Positions 1-12,128 of a stretch of 64,000 bases of DNA are shown here, in pieces. The notes beneath the pieces were generated by a model. It searched no databases, was not told the origin of the DNA, and was given only the letters and a program-made list of their open reading frames with translations. Source of the stretch: Tricholoma matsutake (lineage: Eukaryota > Basidiomycota > Agaricomycetes > Agaricales > Tricholomataceae). Each line of letters opens with the position of its first letter. Position 1 is the stretch's first letter. The stretch spans positions 6,014,001-6,078,000 of the forward strand of contig AP026539.1 of NCBI GenBank assembly GCA_026075535.2, in the 5' to 3' direction. The position numbers and the translations under genes were made by a program.

Positions 1-2460
1 TTCTTCCTCAGTTCTTTAACAGCTCGGGTGACAACATCCTCATGTAAACCGCTACGGTTTGCGTGACGAATGTCACATAGGATGTCCCACTCCTTGCCCT
101 GGGGTGCAATGCCTTCCAGTGCCCGAATGGTGAACAGGTCTGGCTGCAACAGCACAATGTTTTGGTTGTCACCGCTGCCATCCCCATGGTCTGCACGTCG
201 GGATAGGGCATTGGTCTTCCCCATGCTGCGACCCGGACGGTGGTGCAAGGAGAAGTCAAATCTAGATAGATACAGGGACCAACGAGCTTGACGACGGTTC
301 AATTTCTTGGCCATCATGAAGTACTCGAGATTCTTGTGATCTGTCCAAATTTCCACCTTGTGTTGGGCACCCTCGAGGAAGTGTCGCCACTCCTCAAGCG
401 CACGCATTATCGCCAACATCTCCTTGTCATGGATCTCATAATGTTGCTCTACAGCACTAAGGCTTTTGGAGTAGAACGCAACAGGATGCCACTTCTGGTC
501 CTCCGGAGACCGCTGAGACAACACAGTGCCCGTCGCAAAGTCAGAACTGTCGGCTTCTACACTAAAAGGATGCGAATCATCAGCAAAGGTAAGGATTGGA
601 GGGGAAGTGACCATCTCCTTAAGCTTTTTGAATGCCTCCTGTCGTGCATTATCCCACCTCCATGCCTCCTTTCCTGTCAAGTCAAACAGTGGTCGTGCAT
701 GATGTGAGAAATCCTTGATAAAACACCGATAGAAATTGATGAAGCCCAGGACAGACTGCACCTCCTTCTTGTTCATGGGTGTTGGCCAAGCTGTGACCCC
801 ATTTACCTTGATAGGATCCATCTCCACTTGACCCTCCAAGATAATCAGGCTGAGAGGTACTCGATCTTGGTCCTTTCGAACTCGCATTTGTCCTGACAAA
901 GGTAGAGTTTGTACTGTCAAAGTCGCTCTAGGATGAGGTGCATGATGTGATGGTGCTCTTCAACTGTGCGAGTGAAGATGAGGATGTCGTTGAGATAGAT
1001 GCAGACAATGCCTTCAAGGATGAGGTCATGGAAGATGTCGTTCATCATGGTCTGAAAGGTGGCAGGGCTATTAGTAAGGCCAAAGAACATGACAAGCGGT
1101 TCAAAAAGACCATGGTTGGTACAAAAGGCTGCCTTCCACTCATCTCCCTCCTTTATCCTCACATTATTATAGCCCCAATGGACATCGAGCTTGGTGAAGT
1201 ATCGGGCTCCACAGAGCTGGTTTACGAGTTTGGAGATGAGGGGTAGTGGGTAGCGATTTTTGACTGTGATGTTGTTGAGCCTTCTGTAGTCTTGAACCGG
1301 TCAAAGTGAGCCATCCTTCTTCTTGACAAAGAAAAAGGGAGAGGCCATGGGTGACTTCGATAGTCGAATACATCCAGAGGCCAGGTGCTCATCGATGAAC
1401 TGGTCAAGCTGCTGTTGTTCTTCCAGAGAGAGAGGATAGACCTTGCAGGATGAAGGGGTTGCGCCGGGGGTGAGTTTGATCGCATGATCCCATGGCTTGC
1501 ATGCAGGAAGAGAGTCAAATGACTCCTTGGAGAACACATCTTCAAACTCATGGAGATGAGGGAGTAAGGAGTTAGTAGAGGATTTAGCAGCATTGTTTTT
1601 GTGGAAGGCCTCGGCGAGGCATTGGGATATGTTCAATGTGGCACACACCTCATGCGATGAGCGAATCGCAGTGTAGAAGATCCGATCACCCTCCTCCACT
1701 TCCTCTGGGTCCTCATCATCATCATCCGAGTCCGGCATTAGATCAGGAACCCCTTCCAATTCCACTTCAGGTATAGGCAGGGGTCCAGCATGACACTTCT
1801 GAGTATGTCGTATTGCCGCCTTCTGTCCACGACGTTCTTGCCTGGCTTCTGTGAAACACGTCCGACAGTGGGATGGACATCAGCTCATGGTAACCTCCCT
1901 GGTACGCCAGTCGACCTCTGGGTTATGGTCTCAAAGCCATGGATATCCCAAAATCACCTTTTGCTTTCCTAATTGAGTGACAGGAAAAAGGGCATGCTCA
2001 CTATGATCTTTGTAATGGAGAACCAGGTCTGCAACCTCTCGGATGGCACCAGCTTCATTTGGGGATCCATCCATGTTATATACAGGTATCAGACGTGAGA
2101 GTGAGCGAGTATTTAGGCGATGTTGGTGTACCAGATGGGAATCAATGAAGAGACCAGTCGCACCAGAGTCCAGGAGCGCAGAGACACCGAGTATCTGTCC
2201 AGTGTCGGTCGTCTGCAGTTCAATGGCTAGGTTTAAGGAATGTGCAGAGGGAGTGGATGCCACAATATACTTGCGTGGTAGTTTACGCTCCCATGATTTA
2301 ATTTTGGGACGTGGAGTAAAAGGAGAGATGGGGAGAGCAGGTATGTCTTTAGCCAACTTCAAAGGGTCAGAGAGGGGAGCAGTCACAGAAATGGATTCAT
2401 TCTCCGGGGATTCAACTGACAAGACTTCAAAGCGGTTATGGACAGGCAGTGAGGGTGTAC
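1..2460 (-). pseudogene. pol of Gypsy copy A1 (protease, RT, RNase H; partial)
   Basis: Reading from 2460 downwards: a retropepsin with ALLDSGATGLFID at about 2190, then RT, RNase H (with the ADSSDF and HDKEMLAIM motifs), then the start of the integrase region at the window edge. In-frame TGA codons lie at 1931, 1299 and 917 and also after REVTMS. The RT catalytic motif reads Y-L-N-D: the codon at 989-991 is AAC, where the first catalytic Asp is expected, so the enzyme should be dead. Protein-level identity to A2 is complete over long stretches, for example the acidic DSDDDDEDPEEVEEGD linker. Confidence 0.85.
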
Positions 2461-2463
2461 AAT

Positions 2464-3617
2464 TCACTCGCTGTGAATAGGAAAATCCTGCTCCTCTACA
2501 ACTTCCAACTTAATCTCCTCTGCAACTTGATCCTTCACTTCCTCAACATCTACAAGCACCAACAAATCTTGCAGGAGTTTGTCTCATCCCTCGGGGGTGA
2601 GCATGCGGATATCCTGACAATGGGGACACACTCCAGCCCTGTGTCCAGGTTCCCCACAATGGTAGCAGAGATCCAACTTACGTGCACGGCTGCGGGCTGC
2701 ATCAACATCCATTGGTACTGGGACATTGACGGCTGGTGTGGGAGTTTGACAAACAGGAATGGGGTTAGGGCGGGGGAGGCTTCAATTGAAGGTGTAGGGT
2801 GTATGAGTGGTAGTTGGAGCACAGAATGCAGCATTAAACACCGCATTTGTGAGTCAGTTCTCATCACAGAGTGAAGCAGCTTCATACCAAGCAAGGATAT
2901 CATCGTCTGCTGGGCGCCCTTCCAACATCTGTGCAATCTGGTCCTGAATTTCTCGATTGAGCCCCATCGGAACTTCACCACCACTGGTAACCCACTCCCA
3001 TATCCTGCCATGTCCACCAAATCCTTGAACTCATTGATATAGTCGTCCACGGATCGACATCCCTGGTGGTAAGTGGATGACTCAAGTCATGTCACTGCTC
3101 GGTGGCATTCATTGAGGGGGCAGAAGTGGCATACAAACTCAGCTCAAAAGTCACCCCAAGTGGAGAAAGGTAGAGAACCAAGTTCTTTAGTTTGATGTAG
3201 GATACGGTCCACATAGAGATAGGCGCATTCAGATTTCATGTATGTGAAGGCCCAATAAATTTTTGCAGCCTCATCGATGAATTGATGCGACTGGAGACTA
3301 ATGTATAACTCACAGGAATTAAGGAATGCACATCCCTGTGCACGTGCACCATTAAATTTGGCGGGGGGGGACGGTTTGATCTGGGCACGTTCCTTAGTGG
3401 ACGTGTTTGGCAAAACGTCATTGTTGGGTGCGCTTGGAGTCGTAAAGGGGGAACTATTGGTCGTAGGGTTAGCCTGGAGGGTCCTAACAAAGTTTTCAAT
3501 CATAGATTTAAGCAAGTCGATTTGCGCGTGCATTCCGGAAACGTCGCTTTCAAGCGCGTCGAAGCATTCTGATGCGTCCATGTCGCTAGGGAGCACGTTT
3601 GGCAAAAATGGCGGCAT
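2464..3617 (-). pseudogene. gag of Gypsy copy A1 (broken)
   Basis: The product would be the capsid/nucleocapsid protein of family A. The N-terminal part has a MDASE..DALE segment with a likely coiled coil and is open to a TGA at 3144-3146, after STWGDF. The rest is in separate pieces, with TGA at the same codons as in A2. The CCHC zinc knuckle seen in A2 (CYGCGEPGHRAGAC) lies in this interval too. The start is taken at the first in-frame ATG (3617); a second ATG 36 nt downstream is equally possible and is the only one kept in A3. The run of eight G at about 3363 is in frame here but one base longer in A2. Confidence 0.8.
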
Positions 3618-3747
3618 AATAAAGGCGAGATTATCTGGAACAGTGTGTAGGGACTCTGTGGAGCTTTGGGAAGCATTGTCCAGTCCGTACCTGCCTATCT
3701 TGGGCAGCGCGTTCACAATTTTCGGGCCTTAGGGGAGAGTTTTCTAC

Positions 3748-4172
3748 TATAAGGGCAACCTAAGCCTCTAGCAAAGGGAAATCTGAAGTTAAAATTATAC
3801 TACATAATACAGGCATTGGGGACACACCTAGCAAAGGGAAATCTGAAGAGAAAACTCTAAGGATCCCCTTGCTGATGCCCAGTATATGTGAAGACGACAA
3901 AAATCAAATATAACCTAAAAATAGAAAAGGCAGAGATAGGCGGATCAAGGCTGCCAAATGACATCATACCAAGGGGTATGTGTCGGAAGGGGTACTCCAC
4001 CTCTAAATATAAAAGTGTCAACATGTACAAACATGATAGCAAGGGAAAATTAGTAATAAAATCTGGAAAAATCAAAGAAAATGAAGAATAGAAGGAAATG
4101 AGGTGGGGAAAAATATAGGATGAACATAAAAAATAGGAAAAACACACAGGGCACTCCCCTAGTCCCCTTACA
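3748..4172 (-). repeat. 5' LTR of Gypsy copy A1
   Basis: The LTR is 425 bp. Read on the minus strand it starts TGTAAGGGGAC and ends CCCTTATA. These short inverted ends and the length match the A LTRs at 13995, 17898, 20048, 42577, 48181 and 62152. Confidence 0.93.
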
Positions 4173-4337
4173 GTAATGTGTGTGCATTTACAAAGCTTTG
4201 TAAGCAAGAGTTTGATGGAAAACTACTTGCTTTGATTTGCTTCAAACTACTTCAATTCAATTTGATTTAATTAGATCCGATTTTCACCGGGCTGCAACCA
4301 TGGTGCTGGTTTTTTACCATGGTTATTTTGAGAACAC
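4173..4337. other. Short spacer between A1 and the hAT element
   Basis: AT-rich non-coding DNA. It contains a small inverted repeat (ACCATGGT about 15 bp apart at 4297-4322) and nothing else that I can assign. Confidence 0.4.
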
Positions 4338-4345
4338 CACAGGTC

Positions 4346-5194
4346 TAGTGTTGTGACAGCTCAGCTCAGCCTGAGAGCCCCGGCTTTGGGGGGCTCAGGC
4401 TTTGAAAATCTCGAGCCTGAGTCATGACCATGGCTTCCGGCCGGCTAAGGCTCGGCTCAGGCCCAAGCCGCGGCCCATAGTACTAGGTGAGCTTAGTCAT
4501 GCGGGGTATGGAAAAGTGACAGAATTGAACATATATTACGCTATTGGCATCATTGGGGTACAAATACATTGTTGTACTATGTAAAAGTGAATGTTAGCAT
4601 GGAGGGAATATGGTTCAAAGCTAATTGACTCACCTAATGCTTCAAAAACCTTTGTGCTGTTTGTCCTGCACCCCTATCGTTTCACGTCCCCCAACCATTG
4701 TCTTGCTTGCTGATGTCCACACTCTTCTGGCTCAGCCGCACCCGACGCAGACTCTGACAACGACTCAGGCTATGATAGAAATAGAGCCTGACGGCGCCCA
4801 AGCATGTGTTTCCTACTACATAGATCAACTAAAATAGAAGACAAAAATGATAGTTAGTTATTGGCCAATGATGATAGAAAAAAGCTTACCTAGCTGCAAG
4901 GATACACGATGCAAAGCGGCTGCAGAGGTGAGCAAAACTGGAGGTGAACATTGAGAAACAACGCGACGTCGTTGTTGATATGCTAAACAATAACAAACAT
5001 CATAAACTGTATAGTCATTGACGTCCAATATATTCAACCACTGAAAGTCGCGGCTCAGGCCACGGCTTACGGCTTTCCGTAGTCTGAGCCTGAACCGCAG
5101 GCCCTCGCAGGCCGCCACGGCGGCCTAGCTAGGCTCGGCTTTTTTGGGCTCGGCCTCGGGCTTACGGCTTTGAGCCGAGCCGTGCACATCACTA
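4346..5194. mobile_element. Non-autonomous hAT element (849 bp) with 8-bp TSD
   Basis: It is flanked by the perfect 8-bp repeat CACAGGTC (4338-4345 and 5195-5202). The ends are TAGTGTTGTGACAGCTCAGC and, on the other strand, TAGTGATGTGCACGGCTCGG, which fit the hAT end rule (YARNG) and TSD length. The GC-rich GGCTCGGCTC/GAGCC motifs are repeated inside both ends. I see no transposase reading frame, so it would need a helper. Confidence 0.85.
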
Positions 5195-5202
5195 CACAGG
5201 TC

Positions 5203-5509
5203 TGATTCACCACGGTAACTACCTGCCATTTTTCGAGTTCTATAGTGTGTAATTGGCAGTTTAAGTATAAAGTAATACAATACAAGTGTTATACAAAGTT
5301 TTTCGCACCATTGTGAAGGGGGATTTGGTTTATTGCCTTTTTGGGACTACTTGGTTCAACCTGGTCTCTGGTGCATAGCTCTGCCTCCATCACTCCTCAC
5401 CTCTACATGGATCCATTTACATACTGCTTTGGTTCCAGGGGGTGTGCAAGCCCAGTAGATGGTGCCCTGTCAGGACTCACACTGCTCACATTGAAATACA
5501 GTAAATGAG
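5203..5509. other. Unassigned spacer
   Basis: I see no gene, repeat or element end here; it leads into the tandem array. Confidence 0.3.
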
Positions 5510-6115
5510 CTTTTTGGGTAGACTAGGAGGAAGATGTGCATACCAAAAAAGAATGGTTGTGGAATTTACCTAATGCTTAGGGGAGGGTGTATATATACTA
5601 TATATAATGTAAAATACAAATTTTCGAAAGGATCTGTTGAGGCATTGTGGAATTATAGTGGGACGAGTTTTTTAGGTAAACTAGGAGGAAGGGGTGCATA
5701 CCAAAAAAGAACGGTTAAGTCGTTCAACTAATGCTTAAAGTAGGGTGCATATATACTATATATAATGTAAAATACAAGTTTGCGAAAGGATCCGTTTAGT
5801 CATTGTGGAAATATGGTGGGATGGGTTTCTTAGGTAAACTAGGAGGAAGGGGTGCATACCAAAAAGGAACGGTTACATCGTTCAACTAATGCTTAGGAGA
5901 GGGTGTATATATACTATATATAGTGTAAAATACAAATTTTCGAAAGGATCCATTGAGGAATTGTGGAAATATGGTGGGATGGGTTTCTTAGGTAAACTAG
6001 GAGGAAGGGGTGCATACAAAAAAGGAACGGTTGGGTTATTCAACTAATCCTTTGGGGAGAGTGTAGATATACTATATGCAATGTAGAATACCAGTTTAAA
6101 AGGGGAATAAATGAC
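5510..6115. repeat. Tandem repeat, unit about 158 bp, nearly four copies
   Basis: The anchor ACTAGGAGGAAG..GTGCATAC recurs at about 5520, 5682, 5839 and 5997, giving a period of 157-158 bp. Each unit also holds the string TATATACTATAT and GCGAAAGGATC or a variant. The fourth unit is incomplete and more diverged. No protein product is supported. Confidence 0.85.
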
Positions 6116-7150
6116 TAATTATTGAGATAGAGCAAAACAACCTTTGGCCCAACCTCAAGCACAAAATCCCTCATATCTTTGCAAATACTCTACCATGTAG
6201 GCTAAATATTGGATCATTTGGAAGTGGAAATAAAGCTGAATCCAAAACCCATTGAAACCCGCAACACCGTGCAACGGGTTGCGGTGCTACAGGTTTGATT
6301 TTTTGGATACTGTACCTGTGGTGGTGGGCAATCCCTGTAAACAAAATGTAACATTATGTAAGCGGCTTTTTTGGCGATTTTGATGGCAAATCTCGACACA
6401 TCTTGAAGTATGCGTGCCTATCGTCCTTGCTCCCATCTGCACAGCTCGCTTTCAGTGTGGACAACAATTATACGAATGTTATGTACCCGATTATGTCAAA
6501 ATACATACTGTACAATATATAGGAGAGGGCCGATATTTTCTTTTTGGGTTTCCATCGAAATAAATCACGTATCTTCTTTCCATATGCCATAAGGCCCACA
6601 AGGAAGTGTTTTATGAGTCCAGTGAAAAAGGTTTGCGCATCGCAACATGTAAATTATATAATCAATAGTGTGCTAAATTCATGAGTTTGACAACCCCTCT
6701 GGTGCTTGTGCCAGTGATGCAGGACTTCCACCTCCTCTACTACTTCTGCTAGTATCTGCCTATGACACCTCTCGTGACTTTCCTTTTTGTACTCGGCAAT
6801 CTAACTGTTTTTCTTCACACATCGTGTGTTAATTAGCTTATGTAATATGCAATTGCTGGCCATTTCAGAGTTTGCTGACTCTGCGTCTCAATCAATATAT
6901 TTCCTTGAGTTTAGTAGCTGGTATGCATCTAATCTAAATTGTATTTGTATTGTACTGAGCAAATTGCCAAATCTTGGTCCACAAATAGTCATAACAGCTG
7001 AGTGAACGAGCAGAAACCCTATACAAAGCCTGAAATTCACAATTCTGCCCAGAACAATACATGTAGAATATGTTTGTGTACACTTTTCCCCACCAAAACC
7101 AGTCGCAAAAGTGTGTGGTTCCTGCTGTGCCAATTCTTGCCACAAAATGC
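6116..7150. other. Unassigned AT-rich region
   Basis: I see only short open frames without recognisable motifs. The 3' part may be decayed upstream sequence of the Gypsy fragment that follows. Confidence 0.3.
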
Positions 7151-8160
7151 ACTAGTTTTGTAGGTGAGAACTTTGACGTCGGAGTTCAAAATTGGCAGAG
7201 ATTGCCCACCACCAGTACCTGTACCTGTGTACACCGTCACATGAATACCACGGGTATTCCTGTACCCATGATATACACTATACCCTTTACTGTCCCTCAT
7301 CTATACATCCAATTGACTGCCACTGGACCTCATATTTCTGAACTCCCTATTCCTATATGAGGCCTTATTGATGTTGGCTCCCCATCTACAGTGATTAGTT
7401 CTGAACTTGTTGACAGCCTGGGACTCTGTTGATACCAACTCCCTCCAGCTGAAGACAACCTATCATCTCTAAGGTAGGGCTCATTCACATCCAACCACAT
7501 CACGTGGTTGAGGAGTGACAAATTGTGACAAATGACCTTTCTCTAATTACTGTTTCTTGTAAGTATTTCTCTCAAATGTAAAACCTAAAACCACTGCAGA
7601 ATTGTGTTCCAAAGAGGTTCTAGGTGCTTGATCATTTAATTTTCAAAGAGGTGGGAAGTTATTGGGTTTAGATCAATCATATACCCATTTTTAGCAATAC
7701 CTGTAAATCACTCGTTGCAACTCTAATAACTTTCCTCCTCCATTGAAACTGAGTGATCAAGCACCTAGAGCTTCTTCATAAAACAATTTTTTATTGACTT
7801 TAGGTTTTACATTTGAGAGAAACTCTTATGGGAAGTAGTAATTAGAGAAGTGGTAATTTGTGACAGCTTGTTACTCTTCAACCATGTGATGTGGTTGGAT
7901 GTGAATGAGCCCTACCTTATCAGAATCTCCATTAAGGTGCAAGGAATATGTGAAGCTTGAGGTGCAATTGGGACAAGGACAATGGATATCCAGGACTATG
8001 TGAATTAAAGTGAATGTAGGATTGCCAATACCACTTATATTAGGAATGCCATTACTTTCTTCAGAACACATTGTGATTGACGCCCATGCAAGAACTGCTA
8101 TAGATAAGTGTTCTGGGTGTGATCTTGTGAAGCCTACACCACAAACAAGACTGAATCTGA
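7151..8160 (+). pseudogene. Ty3/Gypsy protease-region fragment (Gypsy E), interrupted by a MITE
   Basis: Conceptual translation gives IPFTVPHLYIQLTATGP, then LIDVGSPSTVISSELVDSLG (7364-7427), which is a retropepsin active-site region with the usual D-T-G changed to D-V-G. After the MITE (7472-7917) the same fold continues with GLPIPLILGMPFLSSEHIVI and IDKCSGCDLV (about 8010-8130). This is the protease of the Gypsy type that in basidiomycetes precedes an AAVR..RIE-type RT linker. Exactly such a linker starts at 27045 on the same strand. Several stops show decay. I infer that 7151-8160 and 27045-31540 are two parts of one element. Confidence 0.7.
7472..7917. mobile_element. 446-bp MITE with about 110-bp inverted ends and TA target duplication
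   Basis: The left end AGGTAGGGCTCATTCACATC is repeated inverted at the right end (7898-7917). Similarity continues for about 110 bp on each side. TA flanks both ends (7470-7471, 7918-7919). It sits in the protease coding region, which reads on after it. TA duplication and long inverted ends fit a Tc1/mariner-type non-autonomous element; the superfamily is inferred from the TSD only. Confidence 0.85.
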
Positions 8161-9177
8161 GTTTGAGATGGGTGTAATTTGTTAATCAGAGATTGTTGTG
8201 GAATCGCCAAATGTTGTTATTTGGATGTCAAATTTTGGTGTTTGTCCATAACACCTCCAAGATGTTGTTGCCAAAGCGAAGCAAGATGTGCCTGGCAACT
8301 CGTGCTCTGACATTGTGATTGGACCTTTCCGCTGACCCCACAGTGGCCTTTCTCGCTCACACCAACATGCCCACTTCATAGTGTCAGAGCCGAAGCTAGC
8401 AGTGACGACATTAGAATGATTCTCAGTTGTCGCTTTGCCTCCCATTATCAACATCCTCACCTGAGCTATTATCCACCTCCCCCTGGCCTTCTTGATGACA
8501 CATGGGAATAGAACACGCTTTGGCAATTGCAGACTTGTTCTTAAGTCACTGTGCTCACTCCGTGACTGCTTATGCAAATATGAGCAGCAATTTTGTGGTA
8601 CACACTCGGGGTGCTAACTATTTCACTGACATTATCAGCAGTGGGACATCCTTGACAATTGTCATCACTCCATCTGGACCAGGCTCAATTGTAAGTGATG
8701 CAAGATTTGTGTTTCTTCTCTAGAATTGATATAATTTTGTCCAGACCCTCAACTTCAAGCTTTACCACCCAATCATCATCTCTGCAACCTCAGCTGCTGA
8801 AGGTCCTGATCCGTCTCTGTCTTATCATAAATGTGTTCACCCAAATCCAGTCATAATCCACGCTGGAAGCACAACCCATTCTACAAAGCACAGTGTTCCA
8901 TGTATGACACCAAGCAACAACACTGCCCACCCTAAGGACAACAACAGTGTTACCGAGCCAGAGTTGGATGATGTCATTCCTGAGGAGAATGGTTCGGTGA
9001 TGGAATCAGAGGAGGAGGAGGAGGTAGTGCCAGTGAGGATGTCTTTGTAACTATCTGCCCATGCTCACATGTTACCACAGATTCAGAGCCTTGGAAAACA
9101 AAGAGAACAAGTTGAGTGGGAATCCAAAGATGTACAGTTAAAGAAGCGAAGCCGTACTTAGTGTTCCTTTGAGCAAT
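8161..9177. other. Unassigned region between Gypsy protease fragment and T1
   Basis: It has only short frames. A plus-strand stretch near 8960-9030 would encode an acidic E-rich segment. It may hold the decayed spacer of the split Gypsy element and the left boundary of the T1/T2 locus, but I could not define an end sequence or target duplication. Confidence 0.3.
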
Positions 9178-12112
9178 TTATTTTCTGCATTGTTTGCCTA
9201 ATATATGTTCTGATTGTGCATCTGTTGTACCATTGCCTTCGAGTTCCTCATCATCTGAACTGTCACTGTCAGTACCACCATGTTCTTGTTGCTCTGTCAC
9301 TTTTTTAACTTTTTTCGCTGCAAGAGTTGCCTTTCATTTTGCCTGGATGATTGCTCGTTTGGCTGTCTGGGAGACCTGCAACATGGCTTCATTTGCATGG
9401 TGATGGGCTTTGCAGTCCTGATAGAGTGGGACAGGTGCAATAAGTTGGCGAGGAAGTGCCCTCCATAATAAGTTGGCGTTGTGAAGCCCATACATGCAGA
9501 TGACAAAATGGTCGTCATCGGAATGTGCAACAAGCTGGTTCATGCATGCAGTTGGTTGTCATTCTTGGAGTTGAGGCTGGAGGATGGATGCTAGACATTT
9601 GGTCATATGACAATCATGCTGAGCGGAAAATACAAACAGAATGTACTGAAGTATAATTAGAGCCTGGTGGAGTTTGCAAGGATTCAAATCAGATCAAACC
9701 TTTGCATTAAATGACATGCACTTTGATTCATGACTAGTCCGGTGAAGAATTGGCATGTCAAAATCAGGATGCTGATCTTCACCAAGTTGAAATACTTCAA
9801 TCGTCGCAAGAGCAAGAACAGCTGAATCGATTCCAGGAACAGCAAGCTCAGAGATGCGTCCAATTACCAAAGAATTCTGGTGTTTGGGAGTTGATTCAGA
9901 ACAGAGTTTTGTTTCATAATACAGTGAATATGGTACCTCTGCATCACCAGGGCGCACAAATACCCAGGACCCTATATGACATTTATCCCCAGATTGAGCG
10001 ATGACACTGTGTGCATGATGCCATAATGCATTGGACAGTACATCTGGGGATACACCAAATGAGCTTGGGTCTTGTAGAGTACTCGAAGCCTGTGTTTCCT
10101 GCCAGCTACAAGCTGGAAGTTTTGATTTACCCACAAGGCAGATAGCTCCTAATGTTTTTTTTTGGGTTCAGCCATAGTATCACTGTGAAGATAAACATTT
10201 GATGCACCTGGTACCACATTGACTGGTGGAACCCAGCCTAGATGGCATTGAATGACTGGCTGGGAATGTAAAACTTGTAGAACCCTTTCTCCAGCTCTAA
10301 CCCACTCTCCATCTTGCTTCCAATATCCACCACTCAAGATATGCTTCAAGCGATCCATTGAGGCAAATTTGCAGGAGATGTCCCAACTTGGTGCCAAATG
10401 ATTGCTTAAAATAGGACACAGGCAAAATATGGCATTGAAGCACTCAAAGACTTCTGTGGAGTTTCGAATAGCAGGACCAAAATGCCGAATGTCATCCAGC
10501 AGGTGAGGCAGAAGATGAAGTTTGATTTTGATGATGATTTTCGCTGGGTCAACATCATCAAATGCATCAAGGACATTGCCAATAAGGACCTCAAGATTGT
10601 TCTGATTGCTAGTCAACAAAATATTTGACTAGATTTCAGCAAACGCACCAATATTCATCCATGTTGTCAATCTCATGGTACCAGAGCATAGCACCGAGTG
10701 CTCCCACAGCTTTCACCAGTGTAAATTGGCTTGGTGTCACAATATCATGAACATGGAATGGCATGGTTTGCATGAGTGTTTTAAAATGTTTGCCAATGAG
10801 ATTATTGCGATATTGCATCATATAAGCAGCATGGATGGGTGGCACACTCAGACCATCAAGGTCTGTGGATTGGAGGCAAATGGCAAACAAATTACAATCA
10901 GCTTCAGACCATGATGTGTGAAGCATGTGCCAGACATATTTGATGATTCCTAGTAAGATTGTATGAAGGATTTCGACAGGTGTATCTTGTGTTGGGTCAA
11001 AACCTTTGAGGAACATGATCAATTGTTGTCTTTGTACTGTAAGAAATAAAAATGTACCAGCAACAGATAACAAGGGATTGATCTTATCACCTGGCTGAAA
11101 AATTAGCCACCTTTGCAATTCCTTGGCAATTGCTTCTGTAGATTGACCAGGTTGCTGACTTTTCATCTCACATGCCTTTTTCAAAAGAATATCAATCCAG
11201 TATTGTGCAACCTTATCTTTTGTCCCTGTTGCTGTCTGGAGGTCAGAAATTGGCTTCTCTATACCATATGTTGCAAGCCAAATTTGTTCTTCCAATAGTT
11301 TCCAAGTTTCGTCAGCATTCCAAGCTTCTCCAGCCTGTATAGAATCAAACATAAAAATCTGGAGAAACAGACAATGAACAATACACACGAAATGCAGGGA
11401 GTGATATCCTTCATTAGATTCAGTATGATCATGAGGCCCACCATTCTTGAACTTGCGGCATCTGCAGTTGGCATTGCCACCCATGTGTAATGATTCCTCA
11501 GATTGCTGTGGATTGTCGGCTGGAAGTCCAGGAACTCGAATAATAACATGACAGTTTTGTTTAGTGACACAGTTGTAACAATGAATTGGGTCTGCTTGTG
11601 TGGCACTGAAGAATGAATGAATAAATAAATAAATAAGATATACACACCAACAGATATAAAAAGGATGTACTTGACTTGATCCTTCAGTGCAGAAAATTGC
11701 TCCAGAGAAGTTGCATGTGGTGAGGTTGACACAAACCAAACAAAATATTCTTGCTGAAGTAGCTGCCCAGGAAGATTTGAATTTACCATGTACATATTGA
11801 TATGCTTGTTGTACTGTTTTGACTTGTTTCCTGAAACATCATCACACCATAGTGGAACCATAACAACATAAAGATCTTCATCTCCTGCCAGTTTTCGCAG
11901 GGGATTGGGCATTTCAGGAGAGCCATCTTGAAAGTCATCAACATGAAAATAAAATACACCTGCTATATTTTCTCACCTGTCCACTTTATCTCTTCACCTG
12001 CACATGCAACCACATCATGGTAGTTCCACTGGAATGATGAGGCAGGTACAACACATAAATCTGTGTTGATTTTCCATCCAGTCTCAGAACATGTCAGAGC
12101 GCTTCAAGAGTG
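9178..12112 (-). pseudogene. T1: large agaricomycete TE-linked protein gene, middle and C-terminal part
   Basis: I recognise this as a large, highly repeated agaricomycete protein family, probably transposon-borne; I cannot assign a transposase class. From 12112 downwards the pieces are VVPASSFQWNYHDVVAC, NPLRKLAGDEDLYVV, PLWCDDVSGNKSKQYNKH, NSNLPGQLLQQEYFV, GLPADNPQQSEESLHMGGNA, then DPTQDTPVEILHTILLG, NLIGKHFKTLMQTMPFHV, KLHLLPHLLDDIRHFGPAIR, FASMDRLKHILSGGYW, GSWVFVRPGDAE, LGEDQHPDFDMPIL and HNANLLWRALPRQLIAP, ending in an acidic tail with TAA at 9178-9180. Introns fit at 11606-11670, 11335-11388 and 11004-11057. An in-frame TGA lies at 9334-9336 and a stop near 9970. Its N-terminal exons are at 24466-24682, so Gypsy B splits the gene. 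Confidence 0.7.
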
Positions 12113-12128
12113 TCCAGTACTAGATAAG

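Larger units (their letters stand above)
1..4172 (-). mobile_element. Ty3/Gypsy element, family A, copy A1 (5' part only)
   Basis: This is the 5' two-thirds of a minus-strand LTR retrotransposon: one LTR (3748-4172), then gag, protease, RT and RNase H, running off the left window edge inside the integrase region. It is nearly identical over most of its length to the plus-strand copy A2 at 13995-20473, so the two form a large inverted repeat. Family A belongs to the chromodomain (chromovirus) branch, because copies A2-A4 end in a chromodomain. A1 lacks the solo LTR that interrupts RNase H in A2. The outer flank at 4173-4177 is GTAAT; its partner lies outside the window. Confidence 0.93.

Noticed and set aside
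938..1246. Plus-strand open frames across the minus-strand Gypsy copies (also 288-707, 44730-45137 and similar)
   Set aside because: They are antisense shadows of RT and RNase H; the minus-strand readings carry the conserved motifs.
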